Below, one piece after another: positions 14,640 to 28,201 of a DNA stretch of 64,000 bases. The notes below the pieces were generated by a model, which was given only the letters and a program-made list of their open reading frames with translations, was not told where the DNA came from and ran no database searches. A program made the position numbers and the translations under genes. Location: the NCBI GenBank assembly GCA_029207755.1, contig JARCOQ010000006.1, positions 70,902,093 through 70,966,092 of the forward strand, read 5' to 3'. The DNA is from Chamaea fasciata. Lineage: Eukaryota; Chordata; Aves; Passeriformes; Sylviidae. Positions within the stretch are counted from its first letter, which is position 1, and the number at the start of each line of letters is the position of its first letter.

Positions 14640-14880
14640 AGGCAGTACTGTTGGATTTGAATGGAAATCTCCATGAATTTATTTAATTGAAGATACCAGA
14701 GGCTTATAGAAGTGCAGAACATTTTGTATATGTTAATTTGTAATTAATTAATTATTAATGAAATACTTACATTAACAAACCACATCTTTATAATTTTTTA
14801 ATAGGGACTATGTTATTGGAGGCTTATAAATTTCTGGGTAAACCTTGCGATCAGAAGCTTGTTTTCGTATCTTTATTAAA
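14640..14880. other. AT-rich block with a TAATTAATTAATTATTAAT core
   Basis: The block centres on TAATTAATTAATTATTAAT (14741-14759), with GGAGGCTTATAAATTTC-type flanks. No coding content is seen. It could be a homeodomain-bound element or neutral sequence. Confidence 0.2.
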
Positions 14881-15312
14881 GTGATTTTCCTCTAATAGAT
14901 TTTTCTTCTCCCCCCTCCGCCCCCCTTTGGTAGTGTCTCAGGTCCTTCTGGGTAAGCAAATATCTGCTTTTTTTGGGTTGTTTAAGGGCAGTGTAGACCC
15001 TATTTTTCTTGGTTTCTGGTTGGGAGCAGGAGACAGCTGAGTCATTTTTCAGGAGGAGTCTTTTTGTGTGTATAAACCCTGACCCTTTATGTTGCTGTCA
15101 GCCATTTGATAGAAGGGTTAATTTACTAATGATACTTGGCACTATTAAGGCTCCTGACATATTTTAGAAACATCTTGGTGTTGTTGAGAGCTGCCTGCCA
15201 GCCAGTGCACTTAGCAGGTCTGTGTAGAATTAGTAGATTGGGCAAAACCACAAGAGCTTTAATGTGTTAGAACTGCTTTCCCCGCAGCAGTTATGCCAGT
15301 CTTTTTTTCTGT

Positions 15313-15327
15313 ATACACACACATACA
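15313..15327. repeat. Short (CA)n microsatellite
   Basis: An AC/CA alternation of about six units with a TA interruption. Confidence 0.8.
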
Positions 15328-15643
15328 TCTAAAATTTGAGTGTGTGTATTTTTCCCCATTTTCTCAATAATGTATGGCCTGACATGATTGTAAATTATGG
15401 ATCAGTGGATCATTTTGTTTGCATTCAGAAGTGCTTCACTGGTCACATTCTATGTGGGTAAGATTGGCACGCAGCAAAGAGCAAAGTCCTAAACCCAGAT
15501 ATTATTTGCTCTCTGGATGCACAGAGCGGGACCCACTGAGGAGAAATATTTTTCAAGGTGCTGGAATTCACTGGTCTTATTCACTGTTTTGTCAGGCTAG
15601 ACATAGATCTCTGAAAATTATTTGAACATGAGGCCATAGAAGG

Positions 15644-15656
15644 TTTTTTTTTTTTT
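15644..15656. repeat. Poly-T tract (13)
   Basis: Thirteen uninterrupted T. Confidence 0.9.
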
Positions 15657-16363
15657 GCCTTAATTATATTTTTGAAAAGTGTTAAGTATATCTCAAATAT
15701 ATAAGAACGTTTCAGTGGTGATCAATATTTGCCAAGAAGAAAAACAGATGCTCTTTTTTCTGTGGCAGCTGAGCTGAAGTCAGTGCTGACGTTCTTGTTT
15801 ACAGTGTGTCATCCTAGAAACAGACTATTCAGAAGATTCCTTGTTTTCTTTCAAGTCATTTGAAGTGTTAATTGTCATATACTCCCGATTTTCTTGTCTT
15901 GAGGTAATGGAATCTAATCCTGACATGAGGCAATGGCAAGTACAACCCTAAGATGCTAACGAACCACATACTGTCATTACTGCTTGGAAAATTATCTGCA
16001 GAGTTGTCGCTGACCAGAAGAGTCTGATGTATCTGTTATTTTGAAGAGGGGTTATTTCTGTTATGTTCCTCTTTTGTTCTTTTTGCTTCAGATTTGTGTT
16101 TTCCAGCCCCTCTCGGTTTGGATGCGAGACGTGCGCTGTGGGAGGAGGTAATGAGAGGAGACAATGGCATCTGCGTTCCTTGCTAATTTTAACCTCCAGC
16201 CATCTTTCCTCTCAGGATGCTCCAGGCACACAGAAGAGCTTGTGGGCGAAGAGGGAGAAAATGATTTTCCCCAAGTAAACTAATTATATGCCAGACAGAA
16301 GTGATTCTTCCAAAATGACTGATCTCCCTCCAAAATCATTCCAGAAGCTTTTTTCCAGCTTCC

Positions 16364-16373
16364 GGGGGGGGGG
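16364..16373. repeat. Poly-G tract (10)
   Basis: Ten uninterrupted G flanked by TTCC and AGTCGGAGTC. G runs of this length are uncommon here and are prone to sequencing error. Confidence 0.9.
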
Positions 16374-17020
16374 AGTCGGAGTCTTGTAGGTAGTAGCTGT
16401 GTTAGTGGAAGCTCTGGCAGAATCCAAATAAGTGTGACAGGCCTGAGCCTTTAGTGAGTGTGTGCTGTGTCAGCGCTGAAGTTCATTACTCGAGATTGCA
16501 TGTTTTGTGGTACTCATTCCACATACAGAGTTCCCAAATTAAGTGTACATTTTGGGACAAGCAGATAAAAGCAGGAATCAGTGCCAGGACTCTCATACCT
16601 CTGTTTGCAAGTGCCCTGGGTATGTGATTATAGCCGAGGAAGACAATTTCCAGTAACAATTTGCTTGATGAATGAGCCTCCTTTCTTGATTGCAGATTGT
16701 CTGCAAACAGATTGCAATTTTGAGAAACTTGTTTGTTATTTATCATAATTTTGTGCATAATAATCCCCCCTCCTCCCGTGAAAATTGCTGTTGATAGCGA
16801 GATTTACTTTGTGGTCCTGAGAGGATGCTGAGAGCAAACTCCTCCCTTAAAATGTCGAGAGTCCATGGCAAACAGCAAATGTGGGAACGCAGTTGGAGCA
16901 GAATCATACAGAAGTCATGGGGATGTTTGCGTATAATTTTTCTCATTATTTGTTCAGCTGTAACAGTGAGGGAAAATTGACACCGTCTAATAGCTGCTCT
17001 AATAGGCTGTGTAAAATGAG

Positions 17021-17160
17021 CCTGACGGGCTCCGGGGAGCTCCGGCAGCCGCATCCCCATCTCTGGCATCACCTCCACAGCTCACGTTAATTGACGGGCC
17101 CCGCTCGCTGCAGAGACCGAGCAGCGCTGCGGTCTGAGCGCTGTTCTCATGCGGGGTTTG
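17021..17160. promoter_or_regulatory. Orphan small CpG-rich cluster
   Basis: About 13 CpGs fall in 140 bp, far above the surrounding sequence, with a CTCCGGGGAGCTCCGG segment near 17030-17045. No exon with recognisable coding content is visible. The cluster lies about 30 kb upstream of ANK2 exon 1. It could be a small alternative promoter, an enhancer, or a chance GC patch. Confidence 0.35.
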
Positions 17161-17164
17161 GTTC

Positions 17165-20100
17165 TTGTCAGAACTCACTGGGGAAATGCTGCTCAAACAG
17201 CACACAAAGCTTTATGGTACCACTTCTACTGCGCCTGCTGTCGTGTTCCTAAAAATGTGCTGCGCTTCGTGGATATTGCTGTGGTATCCTTCCTCCTTAG
17301 CCGTTTCTCCACGGGCATTGATTCTATTCCACTACTTAGCTCCTTTCCAGCCAGAACAGAACCAGTGTCTTTTCTCTTCGGTTTGTTTGGTGGGGCTGGG
17401 AGAAAATGCTTGTGATTAGGGTAAACTGGACAGCCTGGAAGGTCTCTGTTTACTGGGACGGCAGATAGCTCTGGTACAAGCTTCCAGCTTTGACTTGGCT
17501 AAGCTGTTGCAGAAGTGAACAGGCCCTTCAGTTCTTGTCTGATCTTCCTGCTAGGGCTGCTGACAAGGGCTGTGTTTGTACACGTGATCCTTATGCCAGT
17601 TCTTTGTCTTGGAGGAATTAGAAAGAGATCACCAGCTTGTCATGGAATAATGACCCTGTCCCTGCAGTGCTGAACAAGCTCTGATCCAGCTATGCTTGTT
17701 GGGGTAATCTTTTAGCCAGCTAGAAATTTACTGAACCTTTGTGACTCTAACTTAAAATTGATTAAAAAATTGTATTCACATATGAGAGTTGATTCTGTCC
17801 AAAGGTAGACTAGGAAATGTTTTATTTTAGTTCTTGCCTTCACAGTTTGGTTTGCCACAATAGACAACATGAAGTGTAGACTGGAAAGAGGCCAGGAGAC
17901 CCATCTGCTAAAAAAGAGGGATCTTTCTAATTACAATCCAGTCGGCAGAGCCTGGGGATAATGACATACCTTTCCTCCTATGAATATTTTCATGAACTTT
18001 GCCCATCTGGAGAGATTCCCTCAGTGCCCTGCTCAATTGGGTTGTTTGTGTGGACACAAAGAAAAACAACAGAAGATGAGTGTATGTTCCAGTAGTACGG
18101 TAAACTCTGTATCTTCTTACTAAGTAGTAAATGGATTCTGCCCCAGTTTATGAACAAAACACTGAAACATTGCTGAAGGTCAAGACATTTTTTTGTTCTG
18201 TGCAGGTATATATTTTAATGCTCTGCAAATTGGATCTGAGACGAAATTTCTTGCTTTGGTTGCTGTTTTGAAGTTTTTGGTGACTGTCTATAGAATCAAA
18301 AAGAGCATTAGAACATTCCTCCTGTAGTGATTACTGTTGTGTCCATCCACCTTTTATACATTTCCAATGCGCCCGGCTCAGTATGATCCCTCTGTTGTTC
18401 TTTGGTTTTGATTTTTAGCTTCAGGCAGTTTCGTGGTTAAAACCAAGACTGCATTGAAGCAGTGGGGTCTTCGTGTGTGTGTTGGGAAACGGGTGAAAAT
18501 GGAGATGGTTATTAAAAATAAATAAAAATGGCTATTGCAGTGCATATATCCAGGTCACATCTGGACAAATTCACAACAGTGCCTTTTTTTTATTTATTTT
18601 TTTTTTCTTCAGGACAATAAAAATATCTGTGAAGAGGCATGCTGCACAAATTCAGTAAAAAACAAACATAAAGAAAAACCCAACTGATGTAACCTTGCAA
18701 TCCTACCTTCTGTGACCTCTCTTTGTCGTAATTCTGACTGCCCTGATTCCCAGTGCTCATAAATATTCCATTACATCAGCAGCACAAAAGAAATTCCCTT
18801 GTAGCATTTCACAGAGAGACCAAGTTTCGTATTAATTTTGTATAAATAATATTTATCCTGAATGCCGAAACTTAAATACAGCAACTCCTGAACATTGTTG
18901 TTTATATTGGCTTTGTTGATTTGCTTAATTTTTAAATGGACTAAGGGGTCTGTTAACTCTGGTGGTTCCTCCGTGTATTCCTGTGTTCTTAGAGCAATTC
19001 TCTTTTCATTGCTTTCCCGTTTCACTTGCAGCTGATGACTCAGGGACCAGCTAGAACTTAACCTGAAGTTTAAAAATAATAATAATAAAAAAATAAAAAA
19101 GGAGGGGTATAGAACCACAGCTGTAGCAGAGCGATTTCTAATCTCCTCATGCTAATGGATCAGATCCTCTCAATATAGAATCAAAATAGCTAATCAGCCC
19201 CGCAGCTTGTGTCCTCTTGACACTTGCTGTGTTCCAGGGCTCTTTTATGTTCATATCTGGTCCTGCAAGATTGCTTCTGAACAGAGCTCTGACAGGTCTC
19301 TGCTTTTTCACTCATCATGTGGAGAATAATTATACCATTAGAGGAGGAATAAAATAAGCAAGTGATTAAAAACCCATTTCAGAGACCTACCCTGAACTTT
19401 CTATGGCTTGAATGTTTGATAGAAAAATTGAAAGAGTTTCTATTTCAGTTTAGTCTGCTTCTGTTTTCATCTTTGATCTCTGTGTGAGATAATGCTGTCA
19501 CTTCATGACCTTTTAACTAATATTTGCTTTGGTATTTTAGGATATGAGTTTCCCCTTATGTTTTTGTCTCATTTCATCATCACGCTGCAAATTACTATGG
19601 AAAAGAAGCTACTCAGTAGGAGGAGTTCTAAACTATTTTTAGCTCTTTACTATTTTGAGGAAGTAGCATTTATTTCAAACCTTTAAGTTGAATAAAAAAC
19701 CCGTATTACATTCAGTAACATGCTTCCACTTGGAGAAATTATAGAAAATGTTTTTTAAGCTACATGAAAGTGGTGACTGTTGGTAAGGTGTGTAAGTCAA
19801 ATAACTGCCTGGGGTAATTATATGAGCAGAAGGGTTCACCAATGTGAAGCCACTGACCTTAGAAGCTTAGGTGGTTTTAGACAATCATATTCAACAGCTT
19901 TTACTCAAGCAAGTAATTCTATTGCAACTTTTTTTTTTTTTTACAAAGAGTATTCTGCGTTAGTAAGATATGTTAATTAGTATCTACATCAGGCGCCTAT
20001 GTTACAGAAACTACAACCATTTATAGATTATAAAGGAACTTTAGGGAATTGATTATTGTCACCTTTGTGCTGCTTGGTTCCTCTGATGTCCTTTTTGCAA

Positions 20101-22375
20101 AAAAAATTTCTAGACCCTTTCTATTGTCAAGCAGAAGCGGCAAACCCTTTTTAGTATGAAGCAGATCTTTCTTTTAATCCTATGGCAGGCAGCAGCCTGC
20201 CATCAGGGCTGTTTTAAGGACATGGAGAAGGTGTTCAAGACCTCTCTAGGTTTTGTTTGTGTAGGAAACAAAGGAGTAGAAATAACTTTGAGTGACTAAT
20301 TCACTGTGTATCACCATTTTCCATGCACCATTCTGCATCACCAACAGTTTGGTGAGCAGACTTGATGCAAACTTTAAATGTGGTGTAGATTTGTCCTGAA
20401 TTAGCAAGGAGTGACTTAAAACTCAAGTTAATTGAAGATGGCATTGAATTGAATTCTGTGTTACCACTTTAGCAGACTTGTGTTTTTTAAAGAAAAAACC
20501 TGGTGTATCCAGTGAGTGTACAAATTGAAATGGAAATGCAGACCAAACAATTGTGTATTTGGGAGAGTCTACTTAGAACATTGCCTTACCTCTTTCTGCC
20601 CACCTTGTGAGCTTTGCATGCTTGAAGAACAAAACAATGCCATACTTTTAAATGCCAGCAGAAAAAAAATCTGATATGTGAAGCAGTCTGTCCACCCTGG
20701 GAAAAATTCATTTAGCATGCAGCACTTAGCTTTGCTCGATTTCACTGGATTTTAATGACGCACTTTCCACTCTACACTGAGCTGTGCCATGAGCTGACTG
20801 GGGAAAACTACCAGGTCAGGGAGCTCATAATTTGTTTTAATTTGGACCAGTAGCACAGGCCAATATGTGAAAACTGAGCCCAAGTTTAACAGCTGAGAGA
20901 AACAGATGTGTTAAAAGCAGCGTGGAATAACTAGATTGAAGAATACCACCTCTGACTACACCACAACATGCTCTGCTGAACATTATTTGTATTCACGATG
21001 GCATGGTGTGTTAGTACATGCTCCAATATGAGTGTATAAAACAGATATAAAATTGCTTTTTGGTATTCGGTCATCACACTTCTGTTAGATAAATGAAGGA
21101 TTTGAGAAGATAAATTAATAAATGTGCCTTTCTATTCGAGCTCCCAATCTCAGTGTATGAGAAAGCATCTCGCTGTGGCGCTTGAGAAGGGTTTTTGAAG
21201 TTATTTAAGCTCCTGACTGCCATTCATTTTGCCTGTCGATACAGTTTGTGCCCTGGCACATATCCAGTGAGTAGAGAGACAAGGCATTGGATTACAACCC
21301 AGCAGTTTCCAACGATTTTGGAGCTGAGAGCACCTACCCTGAGGGATTTTTAACAATGTACCACCTAAAGATTGGGTCTGAAAGGTGGAGTAGACTCAGT
21401 ATTAAGACTGCCTATGAGTAATACAGGTACCCTTGAATTCCCATTGCGGCATATTGTTTGGTTCACAAGATTCAGTATTGTTAGCATGAATTAAAAATTA
21501 AAGAAAAAGCATATTCTGAGGGCAGATATCTCTGCATTACCTCTGCAAGGCTGTGTGTACCGGCTGCCTCAACCCAGCAATGCAAAACAAGGGGAAGAAA
21601 TACAGCCCTAGTTCAGTATAAGATCATTTCGTTTAGAAAACTTAACCTGCAAAGTTTTTTTGTCATTGATTTGGGAGATTTGAATCCAGGCTTCCAACCT
21701 AGTTGAATAACCATCTTCTTATGCATAGTACATCTTGTTTTTGCATGGAAGAACAATGCTTTACAAGTTTTGCCCCTCAGATTTTACCAGAGCTGCAGAG
21801 GGGAGGGGATTGGGTTCATGTCTCTGGCTCACTCCAACACATTCAACCTGTGGAGAGCACAGGGATGCAGCTATCAGGAGGACTTGGATGGTTTACCCAC
21901 TATAGCCTTTTCTCTGCCCTAAATCCTTTTCTCCGCTTTGTTGATGCTCCCACTCAGCAGTATTAGATAATATGTAGTGGCATTGTATGAAAACTCCTAA
22001 TTTTTTGCAATTTGAAATGTTGTTAATCTACTTACATTTTCCTATGCCTTATCTTTTTATTCTGTGTGTTGCTATTTTATGGGTTCATTGTCACTACAAA
22101 CAAGCCTGCTGTTGTTCTCTTTTTATTATCTCTGCAAAATTAACATGGGCTTGCCTGGCTTCTGACAAGCCTTTAGATTTTGGTATTAGCTGTGCATTAT
22201 TAATATCTCCTAGGCTTTTGTTGTTCTGGATTTTTTTTTAGTGTGACCTTACTCACTTTATAGTCAAGTTCATCACTTTATTTTTTTTTCTTGTGAGAGT
22301 TCTTAGGGTTGTGAACTTCTTGAAGTAAGCAGAGCAGGAGAGAGGTGTCTCTTCATGCTTGCTCAATAGTTACAT
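17165..22375. other. Noncoding stretch
   Basis: T-rich and A-rich runs (18585-18608, 19929-19942) only. No exon, RNA gene or repeat family is recognised. Confidence 0.6.
19929..19942. repeat. Poly-T tract (14)
   Basis: Fourteen uninterrupted T. No associated element is recognised. Confidence 0.9.
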
Positions 22376-22379
22376 TATT

Positions 22380-22545
22380 GTTTTCATATAGATATACTTT
22401 ATATATAATTCTGAAATAATACTCACAAATTAATAAACTTCCAATAAAGTAAGCACTATAAAAATTGTAAAGATGCGGTTTGTTAATATACATATTTAAT
22501 TCATAATGAATGAATTAATTACAAATTAATATAGAGAATGTTCTG
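22380..22545. other. AT-rich block dense in homeodomain-type TAAT cores
   Basis: The stretch holds repeated ATTAAT/TTAATT/AATTAA cores, including ATTCATAATGAATGAATTAATTACAAATTAAT-like sequence around 22499-22530. This texture is common in conserved vertebrate noncoding elements and also in plain AT-rich DNA. Confidence 0.2.
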
Positions 22546-22830
22546 TATCTCTCACTCTCATGTCAGTAGCCAAAGAAACAGGAGAACGAGATTTGCAGAA
22601 TTTGAGGAATAAGTGGTTGGAATTTGTGTGTGTTTGCTCCATATCTTAGTGCTGGTTTTAGCACAAATAAAAAATAACTTGCACACAGCTCTCTCCTTAG
22701 GGAGGAAAGAGCATTGCAAAGCTTGGAGTGTTCCAGAGTGTTGCCACTTTGGACAGTGCTTTAATATTTAGAAGTGGAATTCTTTTTAGCTGGTTACTCA
22801 TTCTGGCAGAAATAATGAACTGTTCAGAAG

Positions 22831-22950
22831 GCTTGTGGATGTGACACCTGGGAAGATGATTTAGCAGTGGTGTTGGCAGTGCTCAGTGAAGGTTTGGTAT
22901 TAAAGGTCTTGTCCATCCTAAATACATCCTAAATGATTCTAGGATTCTGT
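22831..22950 (+). mobile_element. CR1 LINE 3' fragment
   Basis: The blocks GTGGATGTGACACCTGGG, a TTTAGCAGTGGTGTTGGCAGTGCT-like stretch, TAAAGGTCTTGTCCATCCTAAA and ATGATTCTAGGATTCTGT match the tail of a CR1 subfamily in sense orientation. An about 15-base direct repetition (CATCCTAAATACATCCTAAA) lies at the tail. The copy is diverged. Confidence 0.75.
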
Positions 22951-25711
22951 AATCAGAAGGTAAATAATTATCTTCTGTTTTCTCAGCATCTTGTCTTTGG
23001 ACTTGGATGGAAATTCCAAAGTTTGGTTAACTTGAGTTCACACCAGACTAGAATGGCTAAAATAACGCTCCCTCATAGACATATTTTAGGTAAAAAATTT
23101 TGCAGGAAGATTGTTTATCAATTTAACAGACTAAGTAGAAACAAGTAAATTCGATCCTTGACCTATTTCTGGATAGCAATGCAAATTTGAGTTATACACT
23201 ACAGAACCCGCTGGCAAACTTTGCTGTTAAAGTTTTAGCTAGAAATTGTTAAAGTACAGCCAGATCAGCCTTCAGGTTATTCATGTGTAACTAAAGGAGC
23301 CAGCCTCTGACAGCTGACATGGCTCAGGATCTCTTCAGTCTGCAGTGAGGGGAGTACTGGAGAATTCCTGCTTTTTTCTCAGGAGTTACTTTCTGTTCCT
23401 GTGATAACAAAATTTTACCCTGTTTTTAAACAGCATTTCCTTCCCTGAGTTCCCCGCAGCAACTCAGTGGAAAGAATACATCAGAAATAAAAGGAATAGC
23501 ATTAATGTGGATCTCTCACCTTAAAAACACCAGGAGTTCCCCATTAGTATGTACATCTCGCTCCAAGGGAAATGAAAATTTACTGAGGAAATCTTTTGAC
23601 CCAGTCAAATCTCACGTGAACCAAACCTGAAGATACTGTATCACCCACTCGGCTGTATTTTCAATGAGCCTTTTCAATGCCTTGAGAGAAATTGGTATGG
23701 GAAGAGGAAGCTGGGGGAAGGGAGAACAGGGCCCAACACTTGATGAATTTATTTCCTTTTTATTTTTTTTACGCACAGTTCTTTAAAAGAGCTCCGTCTT
23801 AGGTCAGGGAAGGGAGTTCTGTCCTGTGGCAGAGACGTGGTCCCGTTAATCACAATTGATACCTGTAAATAAAATATTTTCACCTTTTTTGACTTATTGC
23901 ATTGAGTTCTTAGGGTTAATATGCAGTGGAAAGTCAACTGGTAAGCAGATGGAGATTTGGTGAGACTCTGGCTTGCCTGTTTAGTATAGGTCCAGGAGGG
24001 AAAGAGGTTGGAAGTTCTGGGACAGGAGGTCCCAGATCCTCCCTCTTTCCTCACTGTCGTGGGGTGCAGCAGTGGGGTCTTTCCTGACCTGGGTTGCTGC
24101 GTTGGCTCTGCTGTCCCTGTTTCTGAACTAACCCTGCCACGGGTGCTGGCGTCTCAGCAGGTCACGCCTGCAGGGCATCGAGCTAAACGAGGCATCAATG
24201 GTAAAATAACACCAGCGTTCGGTTGGCCTGGTGACAGATTTTATTCATTTTCTACTTAAGTTCCAAGCAGAGCAGCAGGCAGTTTCCTAGACACGGTAAT
24301 ATGACATTTATATGATTCCTGTGACCACATGATTAGCTATATAATTTATTGCCTAATTTTCCTGAATACAGTATTGCCAGTAGTAACCTATTGAAGTAAT
24401 CAGAAACAGTGGCCTGGTATGAGGAAACAACAAATCCATCAAGAGGATTGAGTTGTTGTTAGATTTTTAGGCCACCTGAGTTATAGCTTGTTGATGTTAA
24501 TAGAACTAGTGAATATTCTCATGCAAAGTATTTTATAGAATAGCAGTTATGTGGCTTTTGCTTCCCTGTCAGGATTTTTCCATGTAAAGAAAACTAAAGG
24601 CAATCCCCTTTTGTTCCCTTTAATGTATTTTCTTAACAGTTGGAAGGTTTGGAAAGATTGCAGAAGTGCTGAGCTGTTGTTTGAATGTTTATACATGGTT
24701 TAATAAGTGTATAGCTGGTGTCCTGAGAATTCGTTTCATAACTTCTCTCTTCAGAGTTAGCCTTTCAACTTCTTTTGCTTTGTAAGCATCTGATTGTTCC
24801 AGACAATTATTGTTACGGTCTGATTTTCTTTGTCCTTCTTACAAGCGTTCCTATTTCTTACCTCTTTGCTTCCCTCCTCCTTGTGTCATGGCCTCAATGC
24901 TTTGGTTATTCCTTGGAACCAGCCTGCTGCATTCCCACTCTTGTGCCATGGCCATGAACCTCCCCAGTGCCCAGGCCAGCATTGCATCTCTGTTATCAAG
25001 GAGATTTTAGAGTAACTCAGCTAAATATGTATAAAATCTTGGCCTCTCTCAGCTATGTAGGGCATATCCCAAAAGGGTTTTCATAAAAATCTTCCTGTAT
25101 TTCTGTATTTATTTATTTACTTTGGCTTAGAGCTCAAGGCTTAACAGCTCCTGCAAAACTGACATCTTGAATATTAAAATGTGCAGAAAAAACCCACATA
25201 AAAGCCTGGGGATAACCCTATCTTCTCCCTGGAGTATCACTGAGGAGTATAGTCTGAAAATAAGTGTTAATCGGGACAGGTGCTACAGGACAGGATTTTC
25301 ATTTGGTTCCCTTTTTTTTTTAAACTCAAGCACTCTAGACTAACATCACCATCCCCGGCTGCCTCCCAAAAATCCAGTAAGTAGGTAATTTACTGTCTTT
25401 TTGCAAACATGGAACGTCCAGGGAATAAATCTCAGGCTTCTGTCCAGTTTAAAATATTTATTCCAAGTTATAAGTCTATGGAGAAACTCTTATGAACTCT
25501 GTGTCTCTTATTTTATTACAACTTAAGGCTTGAGATGGTAGGGATAAGACTGAACAACCTAAGTCTGTTTCTTTGCTACCCAGTAACAGATGGAGCTACA
25601 TTTGCAAGTGTGTGTCTTCCAAGGCAAGAGCATGAAGCCGTGCAGGTTTGCAGGATCACACTCTGAAGGTAGTCCTAGAGTTAGGCACTGATTTTCACCT
25701 GTGAAGTGAGG

Positions 25712-25778
25712 GGCAGGGGCATGGACCAAGATGATCTTTAAGGTCCTTTCCAGCCCCAAACGTTCTGGGATTCTATGA
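25712..25778 (+). mobile_element. CR1 LINE 3' tail
   Basis: The sequence GATGATCTTTAAGGTCCTTT, followed by CCAGCCCCAAACG and a GGGATTCTATGA end at 25778, is the canonical CR1 3' tail in sense orientation. Only about 65 bp are recognisable. Confidence 0.85.
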
Positions 25779-26322
25779 CGTTACCTAGGTGCTCCACCGT
25801 GCAGTGTGTGTTGGTTTGGTAATGTGAAGGTTGGGTCACCTTCTCACCCCAGCACACAGATGGCTGCAGTTGCTGGCTGCCTCTCTTGCCCTATTGCTTC
25901 AGCTGCTGGTGACCTTTGCTGTTAGCATATTTCCCACCAGATTTTTCTTCTGACGCTGTTTATATTTGTGGTGCGCCTATTCAATGTTAAGTTACAGAAG
26001 GAGCTGGGCTTTTACAGGATTCTTATTCAAAAAAATTGCCAAATAACCTTTGATAGGAACAGCATTGCCTCGCTGTGTCACACATGAAGGTTTGAGAATC
26101 TTCTCTTCCTAGTCCTTCTATTTTGCATGAATAGAATGTGCATTAAAAACCCTACAGAGATAGCCTTGATTTTGCCATCCTTTGCTGGGAGAGGAGAATT
26201 GCCCAGGAGAGGGACGGTGGCCTGGGCATTCCAGGCCAGCAGTGGGTAAGGAGGGAGCAGGCACACATGGACTGGGTGAGGAGCAATAACAGCTCTGACA
26301 CTGGACAAAGGCCCTTTGTTAG

Positions 26323-26337
26323 AAAAAAAAAAAAAAA
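26323..26337. repeat. Poly-A tract (15)
   Basis: Fifteen A, then further A-rich sequence to 26370. No processed pseudogene is recognised upstream of it. Confidence 0.9.
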
Positions 26338-28146
26338 CCTGACAAAAAAACAACAGATAAAAAGAAAGAACAGGGCCAAAAATAGAGTGAAGGAATGGTG
26401 ATTGGATGAGGCATCCCCTAATTACTGTTGGATCTTATGGAAAAAAAGACTCTGTTCTATGGTATTGTGATAAACAACATTGATATATACAAAAGGACAG
26501 ATCTAAGCTGTGTGATTCTGGCTTTCCTACTGCATGAGTTTATGGAATTGCAGTCATGATGTTCTTTTAGCACCGTTTCTTTCAGTGTGACATGAGCAAA
26601 TTTGTTTAATGCACCATATGCTACTGATGGAGAGCTCCTAACATTTTCTCACCTTGAAAAACAGAGCTTTATAAGGAGGTTATTGAAAGTAAAGAGGATA
26701 AATTGTATTGGGTCGATTGTGGTATCATCAGCCTTCTTTTTATTTATTAAAAGCACTTTAAAAAGGTTAAGAAAGGGAAATTTGCTGTCTTCAAGGTGGA
26801 ATCCTTAAAATATTTCTTTTCACCTATTCAGAATGAAAATGACCAGAATAAATTATGTAAGGGTTCCTCACATGGGGGTCCTGGCTCAGCACCATCAAAG
26901 TGACATAACTGTGAAAAGCTGTCAATAGGCATTTCTTTGGTCTTAAGGAAAAAAAAAAAAGAAAAGGAGAAAAAAGCTTGTGTATATAAACTGGATACTG
27001 CAATATATGCAGCCTTAGCTTTGATTCCAGAATACATTAAGCCCAATGGCTAATACGATATGCTCTGTGGAATCTGTTTGACGGCTGGATTAAATTGCAA
27101 ACACAATAAATCGGTAACTGACCTGAAGCATTGATATTTCTAACGTTTCCCTTTTGTTATCTGTGCTTAATTCGGGGACAGAAAACAACACAAGTAGATG
27201 TCCAGTGTACGCTCAGAGCACCTGCAACTGCAGGACTCTGCTGCTTGTTGTGCGCTGTGGGAGGAGATCTGCAGCCAGGGCTTGCAGGCGACTGCTGAGA
27301 AGAAATCTGTGTCAGCTGTGATTTTCCTTTTCTAGACTAGAAAGCAAAATAATCAGCTATATATAGCACACTTGAAAGAGACCGCAAAATCTGTCCAAGT
27401 AAATACAACGCTGTTGGGCACTTTGCAATGCTATGTCTTGCATCTTCCCAGGATCCCTCTGAAGAGAAATGTGCAGGAAATGGAGAAGTGAAGCGTTAAC
27501 TGATGTTTATCAAATTGTCCGTGTGTTAGCTAAGCATCTGGCAGAATTCTGCTATCTCGCACTTGATGAAAAGTAGCAAAACTGAAGTGTCCAGGCCAAT
27601 CTCCATTTTATTCAGGTGTGTTGAGGGCAAGCCAGTGTGGTTCTGGAAAATTGTCCTCGGTACGAGGTCAAGATCAGGATGTTTGCCAAGCAGCCGTTGT
27701 CCTCCTGCAATGTTTCTCACAAACTGTGGATTTCATGTGGCAAACTCTACGTGCTTCATTATTACAGCAGGGAACCTTCAGAGGATTCTGTTCAGGAAGG
27801 GAGCCAAAAATGTATCAGGAGTTTTCTAGACCGGGAACGCTGAATAACCTCATTTAATGACAGTCTTTTATTCCGCATTTGTGATGTGAATGTGTTTGAG
27901 TCCTTAATCTTAGTTGAAACTTGTAATTTACCGTAGCGATAGAAAAAATGTGATCTGACACTGCGAGCATCTGAGAATTGCCATTCTTTGGCTTTTGCAA
28001 GTACAGTCAAAAAAGACCTTCTAAATTATGCTTCTTTGTGATTTGGTGCTCTTACTTTGGAATGTGCCATTACATATTATTTTTTGTTTGTTTGCCTTCT
28101 GCTTTTAGACTTTCCCTTTGGAGAGACCTCCCTGAAGGTCTGCTTC

Positions 28147-28201
28147 CATAGAATCACTTAGGTTGGAGAAGACCTTTGGGATCAGAGCCCAAACATTAAC
28201 A
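28147..28201 (-). mobile_element. CR1 LINE 3' tail, antisense
   Basis: CATAGAATCACTTAGGTTGG followed by AGAAGACCTTTGGGATCA is the reverse complement of the CR1 3' tail. About 55 bp remain, ending near CCAAACATTAAC. Confidence 0.82.

Larger units (their letters stand above)
14885..17020. other. Noncoding stretch
   Basis: Holds a CA microsatellite, a T13 run and a G10 run. The 16740-17020 part leads into the CpG-rich cluster and has the mixed-composition look of conserved noncoding DNA, but that cannot be tested here. Confidence 0.5.
22955..28140. other. Noncoding stretch between CR1 fragments
   Basis: Apart from the CR1 tail at 25712-25778 and the A15 run at 26323, nothing is recognised. Confidence 0.6.

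Noticed and set aside
22933..22962. Short frame MILGFCNQK ending at AAG|GTAAAT, mimicking an alternative ANK2 first exon in phase 0
   Set aside because: It lies entirely in a CR1 tail and has no promoter features. The phase match is one in three by chance.
26281..26380. Poly-A stretch as a possible processed pseudogene tail
   Set aside because: No coding-like or mRNA-like sequence precedes it and no target-site duplication was seen.
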